DNA from: Coenobita brevimanus
Taxonomy: Eukaryota; Arthropoda; Malacostraca; Decapoda; Coenobitidae
Assembly: GCA_032717465.1 (NCBI GenBank)
Contig: CM064681.1
Location: 16,128,691-16,192,690 of the forward strand
Direction of reading: 5' to 3'
Length of the DNA stretch: 64,000 bases
In this document: in pieces, positions 11,045 to 22,000 of the stretch
Position numbering within the stretch: the stretch's first letter is position 1
Layout of the letters: every line of letters starts with the position of its first letter
Made by a program: the position numbers and the translations under genes
Notes under the pieces: model-generated
Database searches by the model: none
The model's input: only the letters and a program-made list of their open reading frames with translations
What the model was told of the DNA's origin: nothing

Positions 11045-12480
11045 TTAATGTCTTCAGCCACTTCAGTGCTGCATGGTCCGTCCTGGTGATGAAGTGGGAC
11101 TCATACAAGTAGGGATGGAAGAAATCAAGGCTCAAGGATTATCATCACAACCAATAGCTGCTTCCGAGTCAAACAATAGTTCCGCTCTGTTGGGCTGAGC
11201 TTCTTGCCGTAATTTGCTTCCACATACTCTTTGTTATCCTTCTTCTGCAACTGGACTCCGCCAATACCTTGGTCACTAGCATCACAGCCCAGAGTGAATG
11301 GCTAAGCTCTGATCTGGGTATGACAACAGTGAACAGTTTGCCAACGCATGCTTGAGTTCATCGAAAGCCTTTTGTTTCACTGCAGTCCACATAAACTTCT
11401 GCCTCTTCCCCAACATCTTGTGCAGAGGTGCTGCTATCATTGCAAAGTCCTTGACGAAAATGCCGATAGTAGATACACAAGCCCAGGAAACTCCACAGTT
11501 CCTTCACACAAGTTAGAACTGGCCAGTTTCTCACTAGCTAGTTTTTCACAGCTGCCAACTTCTCCAAATCAGTACGGACGCCGACCTCACCTACAATGTG
11601 TCCTAGGTACTTCACATCCTTCTGGAACAAGTAGCACTTCTTGGAGTTTAAATTGAGGTGTGCTGGTCGGATCCTGTTGAACACCTCTGACAACCTCTCC
11701 AATTTCTGGTCAAAATTCCATCCAAACACATTTACATCATAGAGATAGATGAAAGCTGTCTGCCAGTGTAGGTCATCCAGTCATCTATCCATGAGACGCC
11801 CAAAAGTAGCCAGGGTGTTACATAGGCCAATGGCATCACTTTGAACTGCCATAAACCACGCCTGTACGAAAAGGCTGTTTTCTCCTTGTCCTTCTCTGCA
11901 ACCTTGACCTAGTGATATCTTGCTTTCATGTCCAGGATGGAGAACCACTTGGCACCTGACAGAGCATCCAGTGTGTCATCAATTCTTGGCAAGGGGTACG
12001 TATCCTTCACTGTCATTTCATTCAATGATTGATAATCCACACACCACCTCAATGTGCCATCCTTCTTCCTTGCCAGAACAACTCCTGATACCCAAGGACT
12101 GCTGGATTTTTCTATCACTCCTTGATTTTGGACATTCTCCATCACCTTCTCCATTTCTGGGTGTTATGTTGGCGCCATCCTATGAGCTGGCTGTTTAACT
12201 GGGCGGTGATCCTCGGTGTCAATACAATTCTCTATCACATCTGTGAATCGCAGGTTTAGGTCTCCAGTGGAAAAGACATCAGCAAACTGCACTTGCAGTT
12301 GCCTTAACTGCAGCACTTGTGAGTCATCCATGCACTAGCAACTCCTTGAAAACAGGTCTTGTTAGTGGTCTGGCAGATTCCCATCTTCTTTGACTACGCT
12401 CATTTTACAGGTCCTCCACTGATGCCACTCGGGGTCCACCGCCTGGCACAGTCCAGCAATTTCTCCCTTCTTGATCTCCT
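11045..12480 (-). pseudogene. Ty3/gypsy reverse transcriptase and proximal RNase H, broken
   Basis: The minus-strand piece 12154-11909 carries the RT fingers and palm entry, with SPWVSGVVLARKKDGTLR and a CVDYQSLN motif, then YPLPRIDDTLDAL. The piece 11729-11538 carries the palm and thumb (VFNRIRPAHLNLNSKKC, YLGHIV). Between them, at about 11745-11730, the expected YLDD metal-binding box reads YLYD, so one of the paired catalytic aspartates is lost. Proximal RNase H follows (11135-11045) with TRTDHAALKWL. Frameshifts occur throughout. Confidence 0.88.
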
Positions 12481-12705
12481 ATGGCTCTCGAGAGAAATTG
12501 GCCACAACAACTGGTTCTTCACCTGCACCTGTTTCCGCCAAATTTCTCCCCGTCATCACTCTGGCCTTCAACCTGCATCGTACATCAGGCTCCACTACCC
12601 CTAGACAGCTGTCAAAAGAGCCACTCCCCTTGCACTGGTGCAGTAGTTCTGATCTTGGCGGTATCACTGTAGTGTGGAGCGCCCTCACCTTGCCAACAGA
12701 ACTGG
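12481..12705 (-). pseudogene. Ty3/gypsy protease-RT linker, cut by the Tc1 insertion
   Basis: The minus strand reads KVRALHTTVIPPRSELL and following residues, the linker between protease and RT in this gypsy group. It stops at TA 12706-12707 and its upstream partner resumes at 26240, so the two halves were contiguous before the Tc1 element inserted. Confidence 0.8.
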
Positions 12706-12707
12706 TA

Positions 12708-12882
12708 CAGTCACTCATAAAAGAAACGAACCCCCCTTGGCCAAAGCTACAGTATCTCATCGCAGTCCAAGTCTGGTAACACTGTGGCCGACGTTGGGGG
12801 GATTGTTAGGGGGTCAGAGGCGGTGTAGGAGGGTGGGAGGCTGGTCTACACGACTTGCTGCTCAGATCATGTTTCATTTCAT
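12708..12882 (+). repeat. Left TIR of the Tc1-like element
   Basis: Aligns to the complement of 26064-26239. The best-conserved block is GGATTGTTAGGGGGTCAGAG and the following GGCGGTGTAGGAGGGTGGGAGG (about 12799-12840). Small indels and substitutions show the two arms have diverged since insertion. Confidence 0.85.
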
Positions 12883-13769
12883 ATAATACATGATTGAACA
12901 CAAGAGGGGATCATAGTTAAATAAATAACGTTACATTAACATTTGTAATTAAAGGCTGTTGTAACTCCACTTATCTGAGAACAAATTACATATACTCTGA
13001 TAAGATATGAACTTTAAATCCCTATGATCCACACCGATACGAGAGTTAAATGGACTACTGGTAGGCCTGGTGATAGCTCACTTGAATCTCTTGGCATGCC
13101 ATCACTGGAAGATTATTTCAGATGGTATATTACATTAAAATATATGCACTAAGCAATGCAACATATATAATATGAACATTATGTATCAGCGATCTAACCA
13201 AACTATGTTTAATGTGACTAAACCATTCATATGCATACTCGACCATAGTTTCGGTCAGAGCTGTGAGAGTCGTCGAAGTCGATGAGAAATGCTGAAGTGC
13301 CTAGGTCGGCAGTATCTTCTCATCTCATACGTTGCGAGGTAAGGAAGTGTGGAGGTTGTGGAAAACTTCTGCTACACCTGCCCCAATCTGTCTGCATTAG
13401 CTGGACTTATTCAGTGTTTCATGAAAACAGAGAGTAATCCAGCGTGCTCTCCCAGACATTTTTCATTTACTATCTGCACTACCCTTACATACACATTGGA
13501 CATCACTAAACTTTACTGAAAATATTAGGGAGTGAACCAAGGTCACCTTGGACCATAAATTCCCCACCGGTGGCCCTTCCTTTATGGGGAAGTCTTCATT
13601 TGCGGGAGCTTTTATGCTCTTGTTCTTCCTTCTGAGAAATACATAATAATGTTACTCTTAATTTGGCTTTGCACTACCATTTAAAGTCTCAACTTATTTT
13701 AGTGGGCAACATAATGAAATAAATAGGTTGAATGTATTAATTATTTTTATTGATATTACTATTTACAGT
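12883..13769. other. Tc1 interior / LINE-C 5' boundary zone, no gene seen
   Basis: A-T rich sequence without recognisable coding. A segment at 13409-13580 resembles 30760-30950: both have TTCAGTGTTTCA, then ACAGAGAG, and later GGACCATAAA followed by CCCCACC. It may be a fragment of a dispersed repeat or a LINE 5' region. The exact left end of LINE-C could not be placed. Confidence 0.4.
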
Positions 13770-14179
13770 ATCGAAAAATACTAGTCATGCCGACACTAAC
13801 ATATGCATCCAAGACCTGGACTAGGAACAGGGCACAACAGTCTAGAATACTGCAGTGGAAATGGGCTATCTTAGAGGGTCATGTGGCTTGACGAGATGGG
13901 ATGGGGTGAGGAGTGAGAGTGTCTGTGAGAGACGTGGCTTGAGTGAGACGGGAATTGACATTGAGTGTGGGGTGGTGGAGAGGGCGAAGTGTAATAAGCA
14001 GAGGTGGTTTGGACATGTGGAGAGAACGCAAGATGGAGAGTTTGCAAGGAAAGTGTATAGGAGTGAAGTCGAGGGTCCTGGTGCGAGGGGCAGACCTCCA
14101 GTCAATTGGGTGAACAGGGTGGAGGAGTATATATGTGAGGTTTTGATTGATTGATTGATTGATTGCAAATAATTAAAAT

Positions 14180-14214
14180 CTGGCGGCGCAACTGCCAGGG
14201 TTATATGCCGCCAG
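14180..14214 (-). promoter_or_regulatory. 3'-terminal hairpin of LINE-B1
   Basis: A perfect 8-bp stem CTGGCGGC / GCCGCCAG encloses a 19-nt loop just before the (TCAA)n tail. B2 and B3 have a hairpin at the same place with a different stem sequence (37609-37638, 54610-54639) and a related loop. It may be the structure the element's reverse transcriptase recognises on its own RNA (inference). Confidence 0.6.
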
Positions 14215-14328
14215 ACGACAAAGTAAAAGACACAGCAAAATAAAAAGTGCATATTCATATTAGAGTTAATATCTGTTAGTAGGAATAAAACACTGAAAAT
14301 AATAAAAGAATAGTTTATAAAATATCAA

Positions 14329-15781
14329 TTACTTATAAAAGTGGAGGGAGGCCCGCCTCCTGAAGAAAACTAAAAACATCACGAAAATCGCTAGAGGCAT
14401 CACCAAGCATCGAGGACAAACAGTAGGTACCATCTGTCCCCTTATGCCTATGGAGGAATCTCTGACGTAGGTCCCCCAGACTCGGACACTCGACCAGCAA
14501 GTGACAGACAGTAACTGGAACAAGGGAGTCATCACAGTACGGCTGAGATTCACCACTCATCAGGAACCCATGTCTAAGCCGTGAATGCCCAATGCGAAGC
14601 TAGTAAGAGCCACCTCCAATCGCCGAGACGGAGAGGGAAGAACCCTTGGCACAACTACTCTTTGAAAGATTTCTTTTAGTTTATTGTAAGAGACAACATC
14701 CCAGTGTCTCTCCCAACACATACGAATTGCATACCGCAAGTAAGGTGTTACATCAGAAGCAAGAAGTGGGTAGTCGGTTGGGGGCTGTTGAGAAGAAGCA
14801 GCTTTAGCTAAAGTATCTGCCCTCTCATTTCCCACCACACCAACATGTGCGGGTACCCAGCAGAAGTCTACTCAGCGGCCACGACGGCCAAGAAGAAAAA
14901 GCCACTCTAAAATTGATAAAACCAATGGATGGGATGCATTAAAAGACTCCAGTGCAGACAGAGCACTAAGCGAGTCATTAAAAATCACAAAAAAGGATTG
15001 GAGGAGAGTAAAAATAATTTTAACACCATATAAAATTGCAATTAGTTCCGCTGTATACACTGAAGTAATGCCAGGAAGGCTACCGCCCCTACTAAAGGAT
15101 GGGAAGACAACACCAAATCCTACTCCAGTATCAGTCTTAGACCTGTCAGTATAGACGGGGACAGAACCCTCATGAATGGAGGCATGTTCTAAAAAGAGAG
15201 ACAGGGACACATGAGAGGGAAGTGAGCCCTTTTTTTTCAACAAAGGACCTACAGAAAGTAATGCAAGGAAGCAGCCAAGAACCCACCCTTGGGATCCAAT
15301 GTGGACAAATTGCCAGTCTCGGAACAGAGAGGGCTAACATAACAGACTGGACCCTGTAACCAAATGGCTTTGGGAGATTAGGACGGGTGTCAAAAACAGA
15401 AGATTGGGAATCCTGGGAGACGATGGCACAAAAAATTGAGTCTGGAATGCGGTGAAGATAATACCACCTCATCATTAGCAACTGGTGTCGCAAATCCAAG
15501 GGGAGTACACCAGCATCCACCAATAAACTCGAAATCTGGGATGATCTGAATGTCCCAGTTGCAAGACGCACACCAGTGTGATGCACAGAATTTAACAACC
15601 GGAGACGTGCATCTGTTGCAGAGGAGTAGACTTCACACCCATATTCAAGTTTAGGAAGAATAAGAGACCTATGCAAGAGGAAGAGGGTCTGATGGTCAGC
15701 ACCCCCAAGAGGTATGAGCTAAAACCCTGAAAAGACTCAAAGCTTTGAGATAAGCCCCCTTAACAGAACGAATATGAGGAA
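14329..15781 (-). pseudogene. LINE-B1 ORF2 C-terminal part: RT thumb and RNase H
   Basis: Minus-strand frames 15676-15170, 15243-14872, 14838-14560 and 14560-14333 cover the post-RT region and RNase H. RNase H motifs remain but are damaged: PVYTDRSK where DGSK is expected, an AEL strand, and FNDS in place of FSDS. A GNERADTLAKAA segment follows. Frameshifts and stops separate the pieces. It begins directly at the left TSD of the nested DNA transposon. Confidence 0.85.
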
Positions 15782-17145
15782 TAGGGTGGATCGTTTTTAA
15801 GGGGATTTTAACTTTTTTTCAGAAAGTGAAAATGGAGAGTGTTATTTCTTTGGGAATTGGCCTAAAAAGCACTCCTATGAAATTTCAAAAATATTGTTCA
15901 ATATTTTCAGGTGTCCCAAAGCATTAGTATTTTCATTTTATAGCAAAATGTTGCATTTTCTTCATATTTTTACCTATACGTTCCAAATGGTTTTGTTAAC
16001 TGCATGTGGGTAGAATACTTGTTTGCACATTGGTTCATAAACAATGCCTATGATATCTCAATGTGTTTGTCATTTTTTTAAGGGCCCCAAAATAGTTATG
16101 AGGGAAAATTTCACAAACAAATAACTTTATTTAGTTTTTTTCTGTAATATGATATATGATACACAACAGCCTTTTGCTTACTCTAATTTCAGGTAATCAT
16201 AAGATATTAAAGTTTGTTGCTGCTCTAATTCTAGCTCTTATTTGCAATTTAGCTGTCTTAGTAAATTTCAATTAATGAGAAATTAGAGTAACCCAGAACT
16301 CACCACGTGGAGGTGGCTGTTATGGAGTTCTACCCTAGCCCAACCCAACCACCCTACCTTATGAAGGCTATTTACTTTGGTATATACTGTTTTTTTTAAG
16401 TCAAATTATGGCATGCGTTTGCATGAAGTCGGGACCTGATCCAGCCATCTCTGCTCTCAGGGTCACAAACTGCCAAAGATGCCTCTGTCACAAGTTTAAT
16501 GACTCTTTCAACTGCTTGGGTATGATTTGGGAATTTTTCATGTTCATAGAATTTTCCTGTCGTGATGTTGCCAGTAATGTCAGCATCTGAAAGGTGCATT
16601 GTCATGGGAGGTTCTGTTAGTTTGGTATTTTGCCAGTCAATCATTTCTGTATAATCTTGACAGTGAAACTTGTGTGTTGAAATTATGAACTGCCGTACAA
16701 CATCTTCTTGGACATCCTTTCTGGCATTTAGGATACGCCGCCATCCAAGCTTATGCAATACTTCCTTCTCATCTTGAATCATTGTAAGCAACAGGTTCTC
16801 TGGGTGTGCAAAGTAAGCATTCCGCTATTGATGATAATATACCACTTTTTACAAGTTGTTGGGGCACCTGAAGTATTTTATATTTTAGATCAATTTTCTT
16901 TTTAGGGCATATAATACACCAAAAGGCACACAGTAAACATTACCAGTAATATGTATAAGGCTTCTAAAAATATATATAATATACATCAAATACTATTTTC
17001 TGATTAAGATACTCTTGACTTGGGGCACCTGTTAATATTTTCTGATTGTCATAAGATTTTGCACACTTAATATTGGCATCATTACGCAAAATAATAGCAT
17101 ACCCCACTCTAAAGTTTCACATTTTATTTTTTTTGATCCACCCTA
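15782..17145 (-). mobile_element. DNA transposon with TAGGGTGGATC ends and 8-bp TSD, family unassigned
   Basis: Inverted ends TAGGGTGGATC (15782-15792) and GATCCACCCTA (17135-17145) are flanked by a perfect 8-bp duplication ATGAGGAA (15774-15781 and 17146-17153). The LINE-B1 reading frame runs on across the two flanks, confirming a clean insertion. An 8-bp TSD with a YAGGG-type end is typical of hAT elements. The only coding remnant (minus, about 16850-16396) is not a hAT transposase I recognise, so the superfamily stays open. The remainder is A-T rich and non-coding. Confidence 0.88.
16396..16840 (-). pseudogene. Conserved transposon protein remnant, function unknown
   Basis: The frame 16791-16396 is open. 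Upstream it continues in the same frame to about 16840, past a stop, with RNAYFAHPENLLL-like residues. It carries IDWQNTKLTEPP, then FPNHTQAVERVIKLVTEAS, then SRDGWIRSRL, ending in His/Asn residues. From memory, proteins with this block are numerous and mostly unnamed in arthropod and cnidarian genomes. No DDE triad can be assigned by eye. Its position inside a TIR element with clean TSDs suggests it is part of that element's transposase. Confidence 0.55.
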
Positions 17146-17153
17146 ATGAGGAA

Positions 17154-18025
17154 CCCAGGTTAGTCGTCTATCAAGCAGAAGACCCAGAAACCACGTCTCT
17201 TCCACACAGGATACTCTCCTACCATAGAGATACAAGTCAGGATCTGGGTGAACCCATTGAAGACGACAAAAATGCATAGCCACTGTCTTTGTTGAAGAAA
17301 AATGGAAACCGCGAGTTTCTGCCCAGTCAGAAATTCGATTGAGAGCCAGCTGCAATTTCCTCTCTATCAGAGACATTCTAGATGCGGTGAAGGAAATCGG
17401 GAGGTCATCGACTTAGTGATCCTCATACACCATCAGGAAGTACACTAATGACACTGTTAATGGCTACAGCAAACAGAGTAACACTAAGGATACTCCCCTG
17501 TGGTACTCCATCTTCTAGTGCTCGGGCAGTAGAAAGCACTCCTCCCACTCGCACCCTTAAAATTCTATTCAATAAAAAATGTTGAATAAAAATGGGCAAG
17601 CGTCCACGAAGACCAAACTCATGAAGAGAGAGTAAAATACCATGATGCCAGGCAGTGTCATATGCCTTCTCCAGATCGAAGAAGACCGTGACCTGGTGTT
17701 GGTTAGTGGAGAAAGCCTCAGTGACAGAAGATTCCAAGGACAGTAGTGCATCAATGGTAGATCGCATTTTTCGAAAACCATACTGGGCAGGGGATAAGAA
17801 GTCATCTCTCTCTAAAAACCATACAAGCCTAACATTGACCATCTTTTCCAAAACTTTGCTTATGCAAGATGTCAAAGAAATAGGCCGATAATTCGTCGCC
17901 TGTAGGTGGTCTTTACCTGGTTTGGGGATGGGGATAACTACAGCAACACCCCAACAAGCCAGAAACTCCCCAGAACACCAGATCTTATTAAACAGTGAAA
18001 GCAAAATCAACAGAGACTCATCAGA
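17154..18025 (-). pseudogene. LINE-B1 reverse transcriptase, central part
   Basis: Minus frames 18025-17423 and 17376-17154 carry the RT core: [20 protein letters not shown], an LEKAYDTAWH motif, then GVPQGSILSVTLF. The metal-binding box is damaged: the tyrosine codon before VDD is a stop at about 17417. The first frame is interrupted by LINE-A2 at 18026 and the upstream piece resumes at 20461. Another frameshift precedes the ALNRISDWAE segment. Confidence 0.88.
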
Positions 18026-20360
18026 GCAGCTTGTACAGCACCCTACCCGTATCCCTGACCGCCTTGGAGAGAGCTCCAACATACTTGACCTCTTCCTCAC
18101 AACTAATCCTTCTGCTTACTCTGTTAATCTTTTCTCTCCGTTGGGCTCCTCCGATCACAACCTTATTACCTTAACCTGTCCTATCACTCCGGTACGGCCT
18201 GTGGACCCTCCAGTGAAACGTCATCTGCGGCATTTTGGAGCCGCGGACTGGGAGGCCCTCAGGCAGTACTTCTTTGATTTTCCATGGAATGATTATTGCT
18301 TCCATGGCCGTGAGCCATCTGAGTGTGCCTTGCGCATTTCGGAGGTTATTCTCTCGGGCATGGAAGCATACATTCCTTTCTCATATCCTTTGACTAATGC
18401 AAGAAAGCCTTGGTTTAATCACGCTTGTTCTAATGCTGTCCGCAACAAGGAGAGGGCCTACAAAAGGTACCGGAGCCAACCCACCCCTGAATCACATCAT
18501 CTTTACGTTTCTGCCCGGAATCGTGCTAAGTCTGTTCTTCGCTCTACTAAAAATAATTTCATCCATACTAAATGCTCTCAACCCTCCGACTCGAATTCTT
18601 CCCGCTCCTTCTGGCATCTTGCCAAAAATCTTTCTAACAACTTTACCTCATCATCCTTCCCTCCTCTTTTCTACTCTGATGGTTCTGTAGCTATTTCTTC
18701 TACTGACAAAGCAGATCTCTTCGCTCAGACTTTCTCCTCCAATTCTACCTTAGACGATTCCGGTGCTGTTCCTCCATCACTTCCCCCCTCTGACTTCCTC
18801 ATGGCTGACATTAAAATTTCTTTAGTTGATGTATTTTCTGCCATCATTGGCCTCAGTACTAACAAGGCATATGGGCCTGATGGGGTCCCTCCTGTTGTTC
18901 TCAAGAACTGTGCTTCTGTGCTTACACCTTGCCAAGGTAAACTCTTTCGTCTTTGTCTATCAACTTGTACCTTTCCTTCTTGCTGGAAGTTTGCTCTCAT
19001 TCAGCCAGTCCCAAAGAAGGGTGACCACTCCCAACCCTCCAACTATCGTCCAATTGCTTTAACGTCCTGTATTTCAAAAGTTTTCGAGTCAATTCTTAAT
19101 AGGAAAATTTTAAGGCATCTTTCCTATCACAACCTTCTTTCCGATCGTCAGTATGGGTTCCGTCAGGGACGCTCCACTGGCGATCTTCTCACCTACCTTT
19201 CAGACTCCTGGTCATCCTCCTTTCGGGACTTTGGCGAAAGCTTTGCCATTGCACTTGACATCTCAAAGGCTTTCGATCGAGTCTGGCATAAATCTTTAAT
19301 TTCCAAACTGCCCTCCTACGGTTTCTATCCTTCTATCTGTGCCTTCATCGCTAGCTTCCTTTCTGGTCGTTCTATAGCCGCTGTTGTAGACGGCCATCGT
19401 TCTTCTCCTAGATCTATCAACAGTGGTGTTCCTCAGGGCTCTGTCCTATCACCAACTCTCTTCCTTTTATTCATCAATGATCTTCTAAGCTGTACATCTA
19501 ACCCTATCCACTCATACGCTGACGACTCCACCCTTCACCTTTCCATTCGGTTCCCACAACGCCCATCTCAACAGTTACTTCAACAAGCAAGGGATGAGGC
19601 TGTGGCACACCTAATGTCTGATTTGGCTCGTATCTCTGACTGGGGTAAAAATAATATGGTTGTCTTTAATGCATCTAAGACTCAGTTCTTACACCTATCA
19701 ACCCGACAGGGTCTTCCACAGGTATACCCACTAATGATTAATAATATTCAGCTTAATCCTGCATCATCCTTGAACATGCTTGGGGTTTCATTTACTCGGG
19801 ACTTATCTTGGAAAGATCATATTACATCTCTTGTAAAATCTGCTTCCAAGAGATTGGGTGTGCTAGGCCGACTCCGCTCTTTCTTTACCCCTGCACAATT
19901 GTTGACTCTATACAGGGGTTTTATCCGCCCCTGTGTGGAGTACAACTCTCATGTGTGGGGAGGCTCCCCACATACAGCTCTTCTCAATAGGGTGGAGTCA
20001 AAGGCTTTTCGTCTCATTAACTCTCCTCCTCTTACTGACTCCCTTCAACCTCTGTCTCTTCGCCGCACTGTTGCATCTTTATCTCTTTTCTATCGCTACT
20101 TTAATGGTCACTGCTCCTCTGAACTGTCTGCTTGCATTCCTCCACCTCTACGACGGGCGCGTAGCACCCGTCTGGCAGCAAACTCTCATCCTTTTTCTGT
20201 CCAACTCTCTAATGCAAGAGTTAACCGTTACTCCCAGTCTTTCATTTATGCAACAGGTCAGCTCTGGAACTGTCTCCCTCTGTCTGTATTTCCTGCTGCC
20301 TATGATCTCCAGTCTTTCAAACGCAGTGTGTCCAGGCATCTCAAAATGATCGGATCTTGA
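18026..20360 (+). CDS. LINE-A2 endonuclease tail plus reverse transcriptase, open reading frame
   Basis: About 778 codons without a stop. It opens in the endonuclease C-terminal part (DRLGESSN, then SDHNLITLT, the SDH signature). The RT domain follows: [50 protein letters not shown] and the catalytic box [10 protein letters not shown] at about 19511. The C-terminal region ends in the RHLKMIGS stop. The endonuclease N-terminus is missing through 5' truncation. The frame stays open leftward into antisense LINE-B1 (to an ATG at 17922), which is fortuitous. By motifs it is a Jockey/CR1-group RT; the clade was not tested. Confidence 0.88.
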
Positions 20361-20460
20361 ATTTGGCTCTATATTGTATTTTGTTTTTCTCTTGGAGGGA
20401 ACTGTTACTGCGGGCTCATGGCCTTTGGTTCCTTCTTCCTCGCATAAAAAAAAAAAAAAA
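18026..20460 (+). mobile_element. LINE-A copy A2, 5'-truncated, inserted in LINE-B1
   Basis: Begins abruptly at a point inside the endonuclease domain (sequence GCAGCTTGTACAGCACC, also seen inside copy A3 at about 37730). It ends with a 15-nt poly-A (20446-20460). LINE-B1 sequence lies on both sides (RHL... at 20461 and SDESLL... at 18025). I find no convincing TSD. The unbroken RT frame makes it one of the youngest insertions in the window. Confidence 0.9.
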
Positions 20461-21843
20461 GACAGGTGGCGTAAAAATGCATAAGGAATATCATCATAAC
20501 AGGAGAGGAATCATGGCCCTGCGACAGAGCCGCCTGGAGTTCAGAAACTGAAAATGGAACATTGTAAGGCTCTCCTCCAACAGAGGCAAAACTGAGACCA
20601 CGAGACTCCAGGCGCCGACGGTGGCAAGCCGAAGGCGTATCTGCATCCTTCTGTGACACAATGGCAAAATGATCACAAGCAACTCTGCAACAGCAAATGG
20701 ATCAGCCACAGTTCCACCTGTTGCAGATAAAACAGGAGGGGAGGGAACAGTAAATTTTCCTGAAATTTTCCTTACCTGGTTCCACACCTGGGTGATGGAA
20801 GTCCTCGAATTAATGGAGGAAACATAACGCTTCCAGGATGAATGCCTGGCCTCTTTTAAAACCCGCCTCATATGAGCTCATGCCCTCTGATACGCCACCA
20901 AAAACTGAGGATCCCTACGATGATGACGAAGTTGAGAAAAGGCGACTCATTTGGCTCTCACTGTGGAAGTGGACTCTGAGTTCCACCAAGGGACCGGACG
21001 TTTAGGGAACTGACCCTTCATTTTTGGAATAGATAACAGGGCTGCTGAGTGCAACACGGTATTGAAATATGACACAGCCTCAGTAAGACAGCCAAACTCG
21101 TTGACAAAAAGGGAAATGGAACTTAATTCCCTGAAACGTGGCCAGTCAGCCTTATCCAGAAGCCAGCGAGGAAGACGTGGCTGAGGTCCACCAGCACTAG
21201 CTGTTAAAAATAACGGAAAATGGTCTCTGCCATATAGGTCTGGCAACACATCCCAGGTAAAATCTAAAACAGCATCAGCTGAGCATAAAGACAAATCAAT
21301 GGCAGTAGAAGTTCCAGTCTGACTATGGAAATAAGTCATTTTATTGGTACTGAAAATGCCTAACTCCTCATCTTCCACTAAAGAGGCCAGCATTACACTC
21401 CGAGGGCTGGCCTCACTGCTTCCCCATAGCGGATGGTGACCATTCATATCTCCTAGTAACAGAAAGGGAGAAGGAAAGTCATGAATAAGGCATTCCAGAT
21501 CAGCCCTTTCAATAGTAGCACTAGGAGGAAGATAAAGACTGCAAACTGTATACTGCCGGTGTAAAAACATCCGGACAGCGACAGCCTGCAGGGGAGTGGA
21601 GATGTCCAGATGACAGTATGGAATATCCTTGCGAAGGAAGATAGCAGCACCTCCATGATAAACTTGGCCCGGCACAGGATCAGAATAAAAGGCAGGGTAG
21701 CCAGAAGGACCGGAAGGAACAGTATCACCTATCATGGTCTCCTGGATGCACATGCACAGAGGAGTAAATTGAGAAACAAGATGACACAGTTCCTCATGGT
21801 TGGCACGTAAACCCCGACAGTTCCACTGGATGATGGAACCCAT
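20461..21843 (-). pseudogene. LINE-B1 ORF2 N-terminal part: endonuclease
   Basis: The frame 21843-20947 is open and is an APE-type endonuclease. It has an IQWNCRGLRANHEEL start, CIQETMIGD with the catalytic Glu, LLGDMNGHHPLWG (the D-x-N motif) and GRDHFPLF (the DH motif). A linker (20871-20494, with frame shifts) leads to the RT and is cut by LINE-A2 at 20460. It starts about 150 nt after the end of ORF1, the same arrangement as in B2 and B3. Confidence 0.85.
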
Positions 21844-22000
21844 AATGGAGGAAATGATTAAGTGCGGGACTGTACACCTGACAAGCGAGCGGGTTTGGAT
21901 TTATGCTTATGAAGACCCTTCATAGGAGCCTGCCCAGCACCAGAAACCCGTATCCTCTGTCTAACATCTGAAGACAAACGTGAGGATGTGGAAGTAAGTT

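Noticed and set aside
17922..18025. N-terminal extension of the long LINE-A2 frame
   Set aside because: These codons are antisense LINE-B1 sequence outside the element's left boundary; the ATG at 17922 is fortuitous.
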